64,000 nt of DNA from an uncultured Collinsella sp. (GCA_900762355.1 CAAFGE010000016.1:1-64000); one strand, 5' to 3'. Counted from the stretch's first letter, positions 42,175 through 52,178 are shown. Notes: generated from the sequence alone by a model not told the origin. Program-made: numbers and translations.

Positions 42175-44673
42175 ATGACCGAACACCATGCCATCAGCCG
42201 CCGAGCGTTTACGCTGGGCCTAGGGCTTGCGGCGTTGTCACCACTTGCAAGCCTGCCCGAAACCGCAGCGCCGGGCATTCCCCTGCGAGCGGCATTTGCA
42301 GACAACACACCCGCACCGTCGGACAGCCTCGACAATTTCGTCATTCGCCTTCGCCCCGCGGGCTATTTTCGCACCGCGAGCGTCAACCAAGACGGCAACG
42401 TTCGCGGCAACGTCTGCCACCTGTTTAACGACGGCACGTCCAGCAAGCTCATCCTTGAGAACGTAACGACCAAGAATGACGATACAAACTGGTATGCTAT
42501 CCGCACCTTGCTCAATTTCGAAGAGCATAAAAAGACGGGCTACAGCATTTGGTCGGTCGACGACGACTCGGACAAAGATGGAAAGGTCATCCACGTATGG
42601 GGCGGCGAGTATGACAACAAGCCCAGCCGCGCTTTTGCGTTCGAGCGTCAATCAAACGGAACCTATATCATCCGAGACCGCACGGTCGAGAAAGAAACCG
42701 AGAAAAAAGACATTAAGTACCTGGCAATAGAATCGAACGGCGAAGACCAGGACAACAATAAGATCTGCCATAAGAGTAAGAGCATTCCGTGGGAGCTCGA
42801 ACTTATCGGTTACGACATGAAAAAGAACGATGCCACGGTTAGCAGCCTCGACTGGATCACGTACAGCAGCTACGTCGATGGGCCATGTTGGATGAAATAC
42901 GTCGACGACAACAAGTTCCTCGACGAGCTGAGCATCCCGGGTACGCACGATTCGGGCACCTGCAGCGTGGACAACGACACTGAGCCCCAATCCTCGCAAG
43001 TAAAATGCCAGCAGGATTACATTCCCACGCAGTTGCTCGAAGGCATTCGCTATTTTGATATCCGGCTCGGAAAGGGCGACGACCCCGGTATCGACCACGG
43101 GGATTACTACCTGCTCAAAAAAGACGCGTACTTTATGCATCTTTCCGATGTCATAGGCTACTTCAAAACGTTTTTGAACGAAAACCCGACAGAAGCGCTC
43201 ATCATGCTTGTATCACGAGGCAACGACGAGGCTACCGATGAAAGTGTTACGACGGCTTTCGCCAAGGTTTTGGACGACAACCCCAAACTGTTCTATACGT
43301 CGAGCCGAATCCCCACGCTACACGAGGTGCGCGGAAAGATCGTTCTGCTGCGTCGATTTAGGCTCGCCGGCAACAGTGTAAGCGGCCACACGTGGGGCCT
43401 CGACCTTACCGAATGGGATGACAAGATCAAGGTTCACTCCGACAGCGCCACTATGTGTCTCGTCCAAGACGCGCGGGGCTTTGAAGCCGCGGGGGAAACA
43501 GGCGACAAAGAGCCCTATTGCACCAAGGTATACGCCCAGGACAAGTACAAACTCACGGGAACCGACAAGCTCAGCTGGGTCGATAATGCGCTGAAGGAAA
43601 CGACCGGGCGCACGCGCAACGAGGTAGATGTCGAGGACGATAACGGGGCCAAGGAGCAAGTCCTGGAGCGCTGCTGGTCTATCAACTACACCAGCTGCAC
43701 GGGCTTGTCGCACGGAGGCAATCCTTTTACCTCGGCACGAGTAGTCAACGAGCATCTGTATAAGAGCCCGTACATCAACCCCAGCGGCACCGAGGATACA
43801 AAGTCAGATTACCTCAAGCACATTGGCATCATCGCATCCGACTTTGTTGATGCGGCGCTGGCCCGGAGCATCTACCAGCGCAATTACGATACGGAGCACA
43901 AGCAGACGGCTTCGTACTATCTCCCGTACTATCTCCCGACCCGCATGCGCATGACGTACGGCGACTCGCTGAGCGATGCCTCATTCCAGGATGGCAAGAC
44001 CGTTGGCGAGGGTCATTTCCGCCTTGCCGACAGCAGCAACGCGCTCAACGCGACAGCTTCGGGCCATGCGTTTGCCATTGAATACGTGGATGTCGACGCC
44101 CTGGGCAACGAGACCGTTACGGGGCTGCAGGGCTCTGTGCCCATCGATATCGATCCACGCGCGCTGACGCCCCATTTTGAGGGACTCGAAGGCCTTAAGG
44201 CCGGCGAAGACGTGCGCGCCAAGATTGCGGCATCACTCGAGGGCAAGCTCGAAACCGATGCCTGCACGGCCCAGCTCGAGTTTGTGCACGACGCGAACGG
44301 CGCTCCGGGCACGGCAATGGCCGAGGGCGAAACATTTGCCGCAGGAACGTACTGGGTGCGCGTGAACGGTCTCTTGGGCGACGCGGCGCAGAACTACACG
44401 CTCGCCAGCGACGGAGCCGCAAGCTTTACCGTAGCGGCCTCGGGCAGTGCAGGCGGCACCGGCAGCGACACGGGTTCCAACGCAGGCGGCGCCGACAAGA
44501 ACGGCAAGAGCAACAAGAGAGGCCAGGGCAAGAGCTCGGGCGGAAAGCTCGCCAACACGGGCGACGGCTCTGGCGTTGCCGCCGGGCTCGCTGCCGCCGC
44601 CGTGGCGACAACGGTCGCAGGTGCAGCAATGCTTGCCAGTGACCGCGACAATACCGAGGACGTTAACGAATAG
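42175..44673 (+). CDS. Tat-exported, LANTG-anchored PI-specific phospholipase C
   Basis: Predicted surface enzyme of 832 residues. A Tat signal (SRRAFTLGLGLAALSP, 8-23) is followed by a roughly 150-residue domain (about 53-215) that may be a ricin-type beta-trefoil. The PI-PLC X domain spans about 235-590; its active-site residues match bacterial PI-PLC: H258 and D259 (IPGTHDSG), D295 and R297 (YFDIRLG), H308 (IDHGD). A beta-sandwich-like region and a Gly/Ser/Asn linker lead to LANTG at 792-796, a hydrophobic helix and an unusual acidic tail (SDRDNTEDVNE). LAxTG fits class E sortases. GGAGAA precedes the ATG. Substrates may be host PI, GPI-anchored proteins, or bacterial inositol lipids. Confidence 0.9.
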   Translation: MTEHHAISRRAFTLGLGLAALSPLASLPETAAPGIPLRAAFADNTPAPSDSLDNFVIRLRPAGYFRTASVNQDGNVRGNVCHLFNDGTSSKLILENVTTKNDDTNWYAIRTLLNFEEHKKTGYSIWSVDDDSDKDGKVIHVWGGEYDNKPSRAFAFERQSNGTYIIRDRTVEKETEKKDIKYLAIESNGEDQDNNKICHKSKSIPWELELIGYDMKKNDATVSSLDWITYSSYVDGPCWMKYVDDNKFLDELSIPGTHDSGTCSVDNDTEPQSSQVKCQQDYIPTQLLEGIRYFDIRLGKGDDPGIDHGDYYLLKKDAYFMHLSDVIGYFKTFLNENPTEALIMLVSRGNDEATDESVTTAFAKVLDDNPKLFYTSSRIPTLHEVRGKIVLLRRFRLAGNSVSGHTWGLDLTEWDDKIKVHSDSATMCLVQDARGFEAAGETGDKEPYCTKVYAQDKYKLTGTDKLSWVDNALKETTGRTRNEVDVEDDNGAKEQVLERCWSINYTSCTGLSHGGNPFTSARVVNEHLYKSPYINPSGTEDTKSDYLKHIGIIASDFVDAALARSIYQRNYDTEHKQTASYYLPYYLPTRMRMTYGDSLSDASFQDGKTVGEGHFRLADSSNALNATASGHAFAIEYVDVDALGNETVTGLQGSVPIDIDPRALTPHFEGLEGLKAGEDVRAKIAASLEGKLETDACTAQLEFVHDANGAPGTAMAEGETFAAGTYWVRVNGLLGDAAQNYTLASDGAASFTVAASGSAGGTGSDTGSNAGGADKNGKSNKRGQGKSSGGKLANTGDGSGVAAGLAAAAVATTVAGAAMLASDRDNTEDVNE

Positions 44674-44702
44674 GCAAGCCAGTCTTTTGGGCGCATTAAC
44701 TC

Positions 44703-44740
44703 AATCGGGGCGCAGAATACCGTTCTGCGCCCCGATTTTT
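44703..44740 (+). terminator. Rho-independent terminator after PI-PLC
   Basis: Perfect 15-bp stem AATCGGGGCGCAGAA with its complement, loop TACCG, then TTTT. Located between the convergent PLC and PH-like genes; the AA/TT ends make it usable in both directions. Confidence 0.92.
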
Positions 44741-44765
44741 ACCTTGGCCCGAACGCCGCTATCGG

Positions 44766-45035
44766 CTACATCACCATGTTCAGAGCTTTCACAAATTCCT
44801 GGGCCTTCGCACGGCTACTCAGGCTAAAGACGCAAGCGGTCAACAGCCTGTTACGCAGGGAAACGTCGCGACCCTTGATCCTGTTGACCCCCGTGATGTC
44901 CTTAAGGTAGACAATCTCGGTGTGCCTGTCGCCAAAAGTGCCCTTCTTGAGCACCTCGATACGATTGGGGTAGATCTTAACGTCTTTAAACCTACCCGAA
45001 CCTTTGTCCTGGAATAGCAGCGTGTTGTTGTCCAT
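44766..45035 (-). CDS. Small PH-domain-like protein
   Basis: Protein of 89 residues: MDNNTLLFQDKGSGRFKDV, then a run of short strands (IYPNRIEVLKKGTFGDRHTEIVYLKDITGVNR) and a C-terminal helix (SSRAKAQEFVKALNMV). This strand-strand-helix order resembles bacterial PH-like (bPH) domains, as found in membrane-stress proteins, but the match is only by pattern. The ATG at 45035 follows GGAGTGA; a longer frame to 45080 lacks a ribosome binding site. It is divergent from the nuclease gene. Confidence 0.7.
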   Translation of the reverse strand: MDNNTLLFQDKGSGRFKDVKIYPNRIEVLKKGTFGDRHTEIVYLKDITGVNRIKGRDVSLRNRLLTACVFSLSSRAKAQEFVKALNMVM

Positions 45036-45203
45036 ACGCGTCACTCCCGTGGGGTTCGCTAAAACTGTCTCTATTGCCACATTTTAGTCACCGCAAGGCT
45101 CCCATGCGAAGGTGCCAGACAGCACAGCAATTCGTGTCCGCGCGAGGCTTTAAACTAGATGCGATAAAGATGCATTCCACAAGAGGAAAGTGGGGCGACA
45201 GTG

Positions 45204-46253
45204 ATGGGCGAACTGGTAAACCGTGGAGAATCGGCAATCGTGCCCGAAGGTTTTTACAAGCAGGTTTCCTCGATTCTCAACGCCGCTCGCGACAAGGCCT
45301 ATACCGCCGTTAACTTTGCGATGGTTGAGGCGTATTGGGAGATCGGCAAGAGCATAGTTGATGAGCAGGGCGGAGAGGAGCGCGCCAAGTATGGAGAGGC
45401 GCTGCTCAAGGCCCTCGCAATCAGACTTACCAAGGATTTTGGTAAAGGTTTTGGAGCAAGAGAGCTGCGCAAAATGCGTCAGTTCTATCTTGCATTTCCA
45501 ATTCGGGACTCACTGCGTCCCGAATTGAGCTGGACACATTACCGCAGGTTAATACGCATTCCTGACCCCGAAGCTCGCACCTGGTACATGAACGAATGCG
45601 CCGACTCTCGCTGGAGCACGCGCCAGCTCGAACGCCAGATCAACACCATGTTCCGCGAGCGCCTACTTGCCAGCAAAGACAAGGAGGCTGTCACCCAAGA
45701 AATCCAAAAGAGCGCCCCAGCTCGTCGCCCCGAGGATATCATCCGCGATCCATATGTACTGGAGATTTTAGGTTTCTCGGACGATACTGCGTTTCGCGAG
45801 AGCGATCTAGAGCAGGCGCTCATCACACATCTTCAGAAGTTCCTGCTGGAGCTTGGCCGTGGCTTCGCTTTCGAGGCGCGCCAAAAGCGCATCACCTTTG
45901 ATGGGCGCCATTTCTATATTGACCTTGTTTTTTACAACTATCTGATGCGCTGCTTCGTGCTCATCGACCTTAAGACCGATGACCTTACGCATCAGGACCT
46001 GGGCCAGATGCAAATGTATGTGAACTACTACACGCGTGAGCTCATGAACGAAGGCGACAATCCGCCCATAGGCATCGAGCTCTGCGCGGACAAAAGCGAT
46101 TCGATCGTCGAGTACACGCTGCCCGAAGACAACGACCAAGTGTTTGCCGCCAAATACCTGCCGTATCTTCCAAGCAAGGAAGAGCTGGCGCGCGAGCTGA
46201 GTGCCGAGTACCGCGCCATCAACGAAGCGACCAATGGCGAAACGCAAGGGTAG
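45204..46253 (+). CDS. DUF1016/YhcG-type PDDEXK nuclease-domain protein
   Basis: Protein of 349 residues. The N-terminal DUF1016 domain (about 15-165) contains VNFAMVEAYWEIGKSIVDEQ and LSWTHYRRLIRI. The C-terminal PDDEXK domain (about 175-330) has DLVFYNYLMRCFVLIDLK, giving the D...xLK core, and QMQMYVNYY. Relatives are often found near restriction, toxin or mobile genes and some are linked to restriction-modification or phage defence. Here it stands alone with no methylase, so its role is unclear. The start is taken as ATG at 45204; a GTG directly before it is possible. Probably horizontally acquired (inference from the patchy distribution of the family). Confidence 0.92.
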   Translation: MGELVNRGESAIVPEGFYKQVSSILNAARDKAYTAVNFAMVEAYWEIGKSIVDEQGGEERAKYGEALLKALAIRLTKDFGKGFGARELRKMRQFYLAFPIRDSLRPELSWTHYRRLIRIPDPEARTWYMNECADSRWSTRQLERQINTMFRERLLASKDKEAVTQEIQKSAPARRPEDIIRDPYVLEILGFSDDTAFRESDLEQALITHLQKFLLELGRGFAFEARQKRITFDGRHFYIDLVFYNYLMRCFVLIDLKTDDLTHQDLGQMQMYVNYYTRELMNEGDNPPIGIELCADKSDSIVEYTLPEDNDQVFAAKYLPYLPSKEELARELSAEYRAINEATNGETQG

Positions 46254-46310
46254 CAGCACGTTGCGACCGAAACGCCCGCACGCCTGTGAGCCGTCCCGCG
46301 CTGCGCTTCC

Positions 46311-47648
46311 CTACTTCCCAAAGATCGCAGCGAGCAAGCCCTTGCGTTTGGGCTTTTCTTCTCGGTAGGAACCCTCGACGGCGGCTGCAACCTGGCGCGG
46401 TTGCTCGCCGCCTCCACGGCGCACGATCTGGTACAGAAACGGCGACTTAACGTATTTGACCTCGATGGGCGTGGCGTGCACGGTGCTCTCGCCGGACAGA
46501 TGAAGGCTCAGGTTGAGCGGCGCCACGATATGCGTCTCGCGCTTGTCGCTAAACACCACCGCGGCCGCGCGGCCCGTCTGGCCGTTCACGGCGATGCGCA
46601 CCTGCTCGCCGTCGCGGCTATCCGTCGCCGGACGATCGACAAAGTAGACCGGCACCATCACCAGACCGTCCTTTTGCTTGCGGGCCTTGCGCGCCCACAT
46701 GCGAATGCTCTTTTTATTGAGCCCCAGTACCGCCTCGGCATCGTTGCCGGCAATGTCGAGCGCCAGCTTATCAATGACCACCTGGTCCTTGGTAGATGCA
46801 TCGACGGAGACAACGCGAAAGTCGCCCTCCTGCATGGCAGGATCGAACGGCCCCACCTTGCCAAAGTCCCACGGCTCCAAAATGCCCATAAGACGAACGT
46901 CCAGGTAGTTTGCCCGCGGATACGCCCAATCGAGTACCTCGTAGTACACCAAGGTCTCCTTGCTCAGGCCCTTGCCCGGGAAGCTCGCCATCATACGCAG
47001 GTCCGCCAGCGCCATGGGGAAATAGAAGAGCATCATGTCGTTTTGGATCGCGTCTTCCACGTCGTGCCCGGCAAAGGCATCCGGGTACTGGCGCACCAGC
47101 TGCAGCGCGTTGGCACGTGCCTGCTGCGGTGAGATTTCGCAGGGAATACCCTGCTCCGGCACATACTCCGCACCCACGCCCATGGTCAGACGTTTGCTAA
47201 ACGTACCGGGCTTGAGCAGGTCGGCAATGCCGATCTTGTTGCCGCAGGACGGGCACTCAAACACACGCTGCGTTGACTCGCCCTCAAAGGACGCGCCGCA
47301 GAAGGGGCAGGGAATGCTCACGTGCGTGGCTTCTTGGAACTCCTGCGCCGTGCCGCGGTCCTCCCATAGCAGATGCTCCAGAACCGACTGATTGCGCCAG
47401 TGCGAATTAAAGAAATACCAGTCCGGGTCCTCCGGGCGCTCGAGCTGCGACACATGGGTGAGCTTAAGTAGCCCATCGACAACCGTCAGCGGCGCATGGC
47501 GAATGCCCAAAGCGCTCTTGGGCTCCCCCGCATCGGCCTGCCACGGAACGACCGTGCCGCAATAGGCGCACTCAAAGCTGCGTTTAGCCTGGTGTGAGTA
47601 CATAGGGCCGCCGCAGTTTTGGCATTTAATGGCAAACATCTCGTCCAT
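46311..47648 (-). CDS. Protein with two N-terminal zinc ribbons
   Basis: Protein of 445 residues. Two zinc ribbons are present: CQNC...CAYC near residues 9-29 and CPFC...CPSC near 113-134. The remainder includes a domain with conserved Trp/Tyr (YYEVLDWAYPRANYLDV) and a C-terminal basic tail (EKPKRKGLLAAIF). There is no membrane segment. It does not match a family I can name; the double ribbon suggests nucleic acid or protein binding. The start at 47648 follows GGAGG; an upstream frame start lacks support. It is divergent from the cation efflux gene. Confidence 0.82.
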   Translation of the reverse strand: MDEMFAIKCQNCGGPMYSHQAKRSFECAYCGTVVPWQADAGEPKSALGIRHAPLTVVDGLLKLTHVSQLERPEDPDWYFFNSHWRNQSVLEHLLWEDRGTAQEFQEATHVSIPCPFCGASFEGESTQRVFECPSCGNKIGIADLLKPGTFSKRLTMGVGAEYVPEQGIPCEISPQQARANALQLVRQYPDAFAGHDVEDAIQNDMMLFYFPMALADLRMMASFPGKGLSKETLVYYEVLDWAYPRANYLDVRLMGILEPWDFGKVGPFDPAMQEGDFRVVSVDASTKDQVVIDKLALDIAGNDAEAVLGLNKKSIRMWARKARKQKDGLVMVPVYFVDRPATDSRDGEQVRIAVNGQTGRAAAVVFSDKRETHIVAPLNLSLHLSGESTVHATPIEVKYVKSPFLYQIVRRGGGEQPRQVAAAVEGSYREEKPKRKGLLAAIFGK

Positions 47649-47866
47649 GGAAACGTCCTCCTTTGCACAGGGGCTGTCGACATTAAGTATGTCGAGCAAA
47701 CTGGCACATGCCCATACCCATGTGGCCCAAAATGGACCACCCAGGCAGACGGGAAGGCCTGCTCGTTAGCGCGGGCAGACCATTGCTGCATTTTCTGAGC
47801 ACCGGCGCACGGTGCGCCCATGCGAGCTACACTATCCCCTTAAACATGATTGTGAGGACGACCGCT

Positions 47867-49045
47867 ATGCTATTTGTAAATCGGCTGGTACATACGCTTG
47901 TTCCCGGCAGCGAGGGCGAGCCGGTCGATGCCTCCTGCCGCACCAACGCGGGCTTCGCCGCAAGCCTCATCTGCATTGGCCTCAACATCACCCTGTGCCT
48001 GGCCAAGGGCATCGCAGGCCTGCTCGCCGGCTCCGTCTCCCTCATCGCCGACGCTTTCAACAACCTCTCCGATGCCTCGAGCAACATCGTGAGCCTGCTC
48101 GGGTTCCGCCTTGCCAGCCGCCCTGCAGACGAAGGCCACCCCTATGGCCACGGCCGCTACGAGTACCTAGCCGGCTTGTTTGTCGCCGTCCTGGTTTGCG
48201 CCGTCGGCATCAACCTGATCCTCGAGTCGGTCACTAAGATCATCAAGCCCTCCCCCACCGCCTACACGCTGGTCTCCCTAGCCGCTCTCGTCTTGTCCAT
48301 GCTCGTCAAATTCTGGATGGCCGCATTCAACCGTGCGCTGGGCAACCGTATCGATTCCGAAACACTCATCGCCACAGCACAGGACTCCAAAAACGACGTC
48401 ATCACCTCGGGATCGGTCCTGGCCGCAGCGCTTATTTCGCAGACGACCGGCTTTGACCTTGACGGCTGGGCGGGCCTGGGCGTGGGCGTCTTCATCTGCA
48501 TCAGTGGCATGGGCCTGGTGCGCGACGCCATCAGCCCGTTGCTGGGGCAAGCGCCCGACCCCAAGCTCGTCCAGGCAATCCGCGACAAGATCATGTCCTA
48601 TCCGCAGGTCTTGGGCACACACGACCTGATGGTGCACGACTACGGCCCCGGTCGTCAGTTTGCCAGCGCCCACGTGGAGATGCCCGGCGAGGGCGACGCG
48701 TTTGAACATCACGAGATCCTGGACACCATCGAGCACGACATCAAGCGCCAGATGGGCATTGACATCACGCTGCACTGCGACCCCATCGCGACAACCGGCG
48801 ATGATTTGCGCGGCTGGGTCAAGCGCGGCATCATGCAGATCGACCCCGCACTCTCCATCCACGACCTGCACGAGCACGACGGGTTCGTTTCGTTTGACCT
48901 GGTGCGTCCCGACGGCTTTGATATATCCGACGAGGAGCTGCTGGAGCTCGTCACGCGCATCGTGCACGAGCGCCGGCCCAACGTCTCGTGCGTCGTCACA
49001 TTTGATTCGGGCTTCAGCTCGCCCGAGCGTCCGGCCGAGCAGCTG
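47867..49045 (+). CDS. Cation diffusion facilitator (CDF) metal efflux protein
   Basis: Proton-coupled metal exporter of the inner membrane, 393 residues with six membrane helices in the first 215 residues. The metal site residues are in IADAFNNLSDASSN (helix II) and TAQDSKNDVITS (helix V), with HPYGHGRYEYLAG after helix II. The Asn/Asp pattern of helix II resembles FieF/MMT1-like Fe/Mn or broad-range members more than Zn-specific ZitB. The cytosolic C-terminal domain is about 100 residues longer than usual, with a second ferredoxin-like segment (about 300-385). The start at 47867 follows GAGGA; an ATG at 47846 lacks a ribosome binding site. Stop at 49046-49048. Confidence 0.9.
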
Positions 49046-49060
49046 TAGCCCACTTACCAG

Positions 49061-50071
49061 CTAGTTTCCCTGTGCGCCCGTAATGCCGCTTTGTAGGGCG
49101 TTCCAGGCATCCGTCGCCATGTCTCCCAAGTTCTGCGCGGTATCGCCCAGGTTTTGTGCCGTATCGCCCAGCTCTTGCGCCTTGTCTCCCAATTCCTGCG
49201 CCTTGTTGCTCAGGTCCTCCAGCGTGTTGGAGCTCGAGCTGTCCGTGGCGCCTTGATCACCGGACGCATTGCCCGACGAGCCGTCCTTGCGCGTGAGCTG
49301 AATCTCAAGGTTACCGTTGTCGTTATAGTAGGCAGATGTGACGACCCAGTTGGCATCAACGACGGGCGTCGAGCCGTCGTCGGTCAGAATCACAGCATTC
49401 GAAAGATCGGCCCCGCGCGACTTGAGGAGTTTTTTGGCATTAGACCAGTACTGCCCCGGGATATCGCTCAGCTCTACTGAACCCGCCTGGGCGACCTCTG
49501 CCTGCTCGGCCGTCGTGTTGGTTGTAGCTCCCCGCTTGTTGAGCATGCCCGACACGATGGCAAACACAATCGAGAGGGCAAAGAAGATCGCCAGCACAAT
49601 GAGGATCTTCTTGATCACACTCGACGAACGCGACGGCGCCTCTTCCTCGTCCTCACCATACTGCGGAATCGACTTGGGATACTCGCGATAAGGCTGGCGC
49701 GCATACGGATCGCGCGACTCATATCGAGGCTGGGCCTGTGCCGTGCGCGGCATATACGTCGTCTGCTGAGGCTGCGGAATGGGATTTTGCGGCAGGTTAT
49801 TATAGGGATTCGACGTCGAGGCGGAATAAGAATCCTGCGGCGCGTAATCAAACGGGTCCGGAGCTGCGTTGCCATAGGGGCCTTGCGAAGATGCAGCGTA
49901 AGAATCCTGCGACGTGTCGCCATAGCCCATAACCCGGGTAGGCTCGGCAGAAGGCTGCGTCGCGGCGGGATCGGTATAACCGGGGCTGGGAACGACGCGG
50001 GTCACATCGGCGCTGCCGCCAGCCCGTGCGGAGCCATATCCGCCCATTACGGTCGTCTTATCCTGGTCCAT
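49061..50071 (-). CDS. Single-pass membrane protein with disordered N-terminus and heptad C-terminus
   Basis: Protein of 336 residues. The cytosolic N-terminal half is Pro/Gln/Tyr-rich and disordered. It contains TTVMGG, TRVVPS and TRVMGY, short Thr motifs similar to kinase/FHA-recognised sites (inference). A membrane helix at about 154-177 is followed by an extracellular domain (about 198-262) with a PASTA-like pattern (VELSDIPGQYWSNAKKLLKSRGADLS). A C-terminal heptad tract (287-318) of AQELGDK, AQELGDT, AQNLGDT and AQNLGDM follows. No family named. It ends about 12 bases from the convergent CDF gene. Confidence 0.82.
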   Translation of the reverse strand: MDQDKTTVMGGYGSARAGGSADVTRVVPSPGYTDPAATQPSAEPTRVMGYGDTSQDSYAASSQGPYGNAAPDPFDYAPQDSYSASTSNPYNNLPQNPIPQPQQTTYMPRTAQAQPRYESRDPYARQPYREYPKSIPQYGEDEEEAPSRSSSVIKKILIVLAIFFALSIVFAIVSGMLNKRGATTNTTAEQAEVAQAGSVELSDIPGQYWSNAKKLLKSRGADLSNAVILTDDGSTPVVDANWVVTSAYYNDNGNLEIQLTRKDGSSGNASGDQGATDSSSSNTLEDLSNKAQELGDKAQELGDTAQNLGDTAQNLGDMATDAWNALQSGITGAQGN

Positions 50072-50208
50072 GCAACGTTTCCTTTCCGTCGCGCGTGAGC
50101 ATCACGTTATCCATGCATTCTACCCGCGCAAAAGCCTATGATGGGCAAAGCCCGTCGGTATCTACAAGACATGCGCGACAGGCGGCAACAAGCGAATCGA
50201 GGAACGTC

Positions 50209-50445
50209 ATGGCAAAAAGCAAGCTCATCAAAGACACGACGCGTGCCGAGCGCGAGGAAATCATCAAGCTGGCACTCGCCGGCTGCGGCAACGGCAGCTG
50301 CGATAACTGCGGCAGTTGCAGCCTGGGGGCTGGCGACCCATACGGCACCTACCAGCCCTACATTGACGGCGAGATGGAAATCGCCGACATCAACATGATG
50401 GTCGCCGAGCGCAACGCCAAACTCTTCGGCCTCCAGCGCGGCTAG
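50209..50445 (+). CDS. Cys-rich miniprotein
   Basis: Protein of 78 residues starting MAKSKLIKDTTRAEREEI. A compact cluster CGNGSCDNCGSC (residues about 31-42) holds four cysteines that could bind zinc or an iron-sulfur cluster. The rest is helical and acidic. GAGGAA precedes the ATG by a few bases. Function unknown; it stands apart from the convergent fhs gene by a terminator. Confidence 0.75.
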   Translation: MAKSKLIKDTTRAEREEIIKLALAGCGNGSCDNCGSCSLGAGDPYGTYQPYIDGEMEIADINMMVAERNAKLFGLQRG

Positions 50446-50448
50446 AAA

Positions 50449-50485
50449 ACAAAAGCCCCGCCGGGCCTTGGGAGCGCGACGGGGC
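50449..50485 (-). terminator. Terminator of fhs
   Basis: On the minus strand GCCCCGTCGCGCTCCCAAGG and the complementary CGGGGC form a stem followed by TTTTGTTTT. It also lies directly after the Cys-rich miniprotein stop on the other strand. Confidence 0.75.
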
Positions 50486-50510
50486 GGGCAAGCAGCTATG
50501 GGCAACAGGC

Positions 50511-52178
50511 TTAGAACAGGCCGGTGATGTTGCCGTCGTTGTCGACGTCGATGTTCTCAGCCGCGGGGACCTTGGGCAGGCCCGGCATGGTCAGAACACT
50601 GCCAGTCAGTGCGACCACAAAGTGGGCACCGGCGGAAACCTTGAGCTCGCGCACCGTGATGCGGAAGTTCTCGGGAGCGCCCAGGGCCTTGGCGTTGTCG
50701 CTAAAGCTGTACTGCGTCTTGGCCACGCACACCGGCAGGTTGCCAAAGCCGTTCTCGCGCAGCTCGGCGAGCTGGCGCTTGGCGGCCGGCGTAAAGTCAA
50801 CGCCGTCGGCGCGGTAGACCTTGGTGGCAATGGCCTCAAGAGCGTCGGCCACATCGGCGCCGTCCTCATAGGCAAACTTGAGCTCGCTCGGCTGCTCAAT
50901 CAGACGCATGACCTCATCGGCAAGCTCGAGCGCGCCCTCGCCGCCCTTGGCCCAGACCTCGGAAAGCTTAACGTTGACGCCGAGCTTCTGGCACTCGGAC
51001 TCGATGAGCGCAAGCTCGGCCTCGGTGTCCGTCGGGAAGCGGTTGATGGCGACCACGCAGGGCAGACCATAAACGTTCTGGATGTTGTCGACGTGACGCA
51101 GCAGGTTGGGCATGCCGGCCTTGAGTGCCTCGAGGTTCTCCTCGTTGAGGTCGGCCTTGGCGACGCCACCGTTGTACTTCAGCGCACGAGCGGTCGCGAC
51201 GACCACGACGGCGCTGGGGCGAACGCCCGTCATACGGCACTTGATGTCGAGGAACTTCTCGGCACCCAGATCGGCACCGAAGCCGGCCTCGGTAATGGCA
51301 ACATCGCCAAAGCGCATCGCCATACGCGTGGCCATGATAGAGTTGCAGCCGTGGGCGATGTTGGCGAAGGGGCCGCCGTGGACAAACGCGGGCGTGCCCT
51401 CGAGCGTTTGCACCAGGTTGGGCTTGAGCGCGTCCTTAAGCAACGCGGCCATGGCACCCTGGGCCTTAAGGTCGCGGGCACGGACAGGCTCGCCGGCAAA
51501 GCTGTAGCCGACGACGATCTCGCCCAGGCGCTCCTTGAGGTCGTTAATGCTCGTAGACAGGCACAGGATTGCCATGACCTCGGAGGCGACGGTGATATCG
51601 AAGCCGTCCTCGCGCGGCACGCCCTGGGCCTTACCGCCAATACCGTCGATGACGTGGCGCAGCTGACGGTCGTTCATATCGACGACGCGCTTCCAAGTGA
51701 TGCGTTTAACGTCGATGCCAAGCTGGTTGCCCTGCTGAATATGGTTGTCGAGCATGGCGGCCAGCAGGTTGTTGGCAGCACCGATGGCATGGAAGTCGCC
51801 GGTAAAGTGCAGGTTGATATCCTCCATGGGGATGACCTGAGCCCAGCCGCCGCCGGCAGCGCCGCCCTTAACGCCAAAGACGGGGCCAAGCGAAGGCTCG
51901 CGCAGGGCCACGGCGCTCTTGACGCCGCGACGGCGCAGGCCGTCGGCCAGACCGATGGTCGTGGTGGTCTTGCCCTCGCCCGCAGGCGTTGGGTTGATAG
52001 CGGTCACGAGGACGAGCTTGGCCTGGTGATCAGTCGGCTCGTTGAGCAGCGAATAATCGACCTTAGCCTTGTCGAAGCCGTACGGAATAAGGTGCTTAAC
52101 GTCGACGCCGGCGTTCTTGGCCACCTCGGTAATAGGCAGCGGCGTGACAGAACGTGCGATTTCGATGTCAGTAGGCAT
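50511..52178 (-). CDS. fhs: Formate--tetrahydrofolate ligase
   Basis: ATP-dependent ligation of formate to THF giving 10-formyl-THF, entry of formate into C1 metabolism. It has 555 residues, the usual size. Landmarks: P-loop [18 protein letters not shown] near residue 62, [19 protein letters not shown] near 95, and the folate site around [18 protein letters not shown] near 295. The start at 52178 follows AAAGGA; the upstream 25 codons do not match the family. With folD and fchA at 38.6-40 kb the window has a full set for formate to methylene-THF. The gene is monocistronic. Confidence 0.97.
   Translation of the reverse strand: MPTDIEIARSVTPLPITEVAKNAGVDVKHLIPYGFDKAKVDYSLLNEPTDHQAKLVLVTAINPTPAGEGKTTTTIGLADGLRRRGVKSAVALREPSLGPVFGVKGGAAGGGWAQVIPMEDINLHFTGDFHAIGAANNLLAAMLDNHIQQGNQLGIDVKRITWKRVVDMNDRQLRHVIDGIGGKAQGVPREDGFDITVASEVMAILCLSTSINDLKERLGEIVVGYSFAGEPVRARDLKAQGAMAALLKDALKPNLVQTLEGTPAFVHGGPFANIAHGCNSIMATRMAMRFGDVAITEAGFGADLGAEKFLDIKCRMTGVRPSAVVVVATARALKYNGGVAKADLNEENLEALKAGMPNLLRHVDNIQNVYGLPCVVAINRFPTDTEAELALIESECQKLGVNVKLSEVWAKGGEGALELADEVMRLIEQPSELKFAYEDGADVADALEAIATKVYRADGVDFTPAAKRQLAELRENGFGNLPVCVAKTQYSFSDNAKALGAPENFRITVRELKVSAGAHFVVALTGSVLTMPGLPKVPAAENIDVDNDGNITGLF

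Noticed and set aside
42096..42344. 82-residue minus-strand frame overlapping the PLC start
   Set aside because: Overlaps the Tat signal region of a well-supported gene and has no ribosome binding site or domain.
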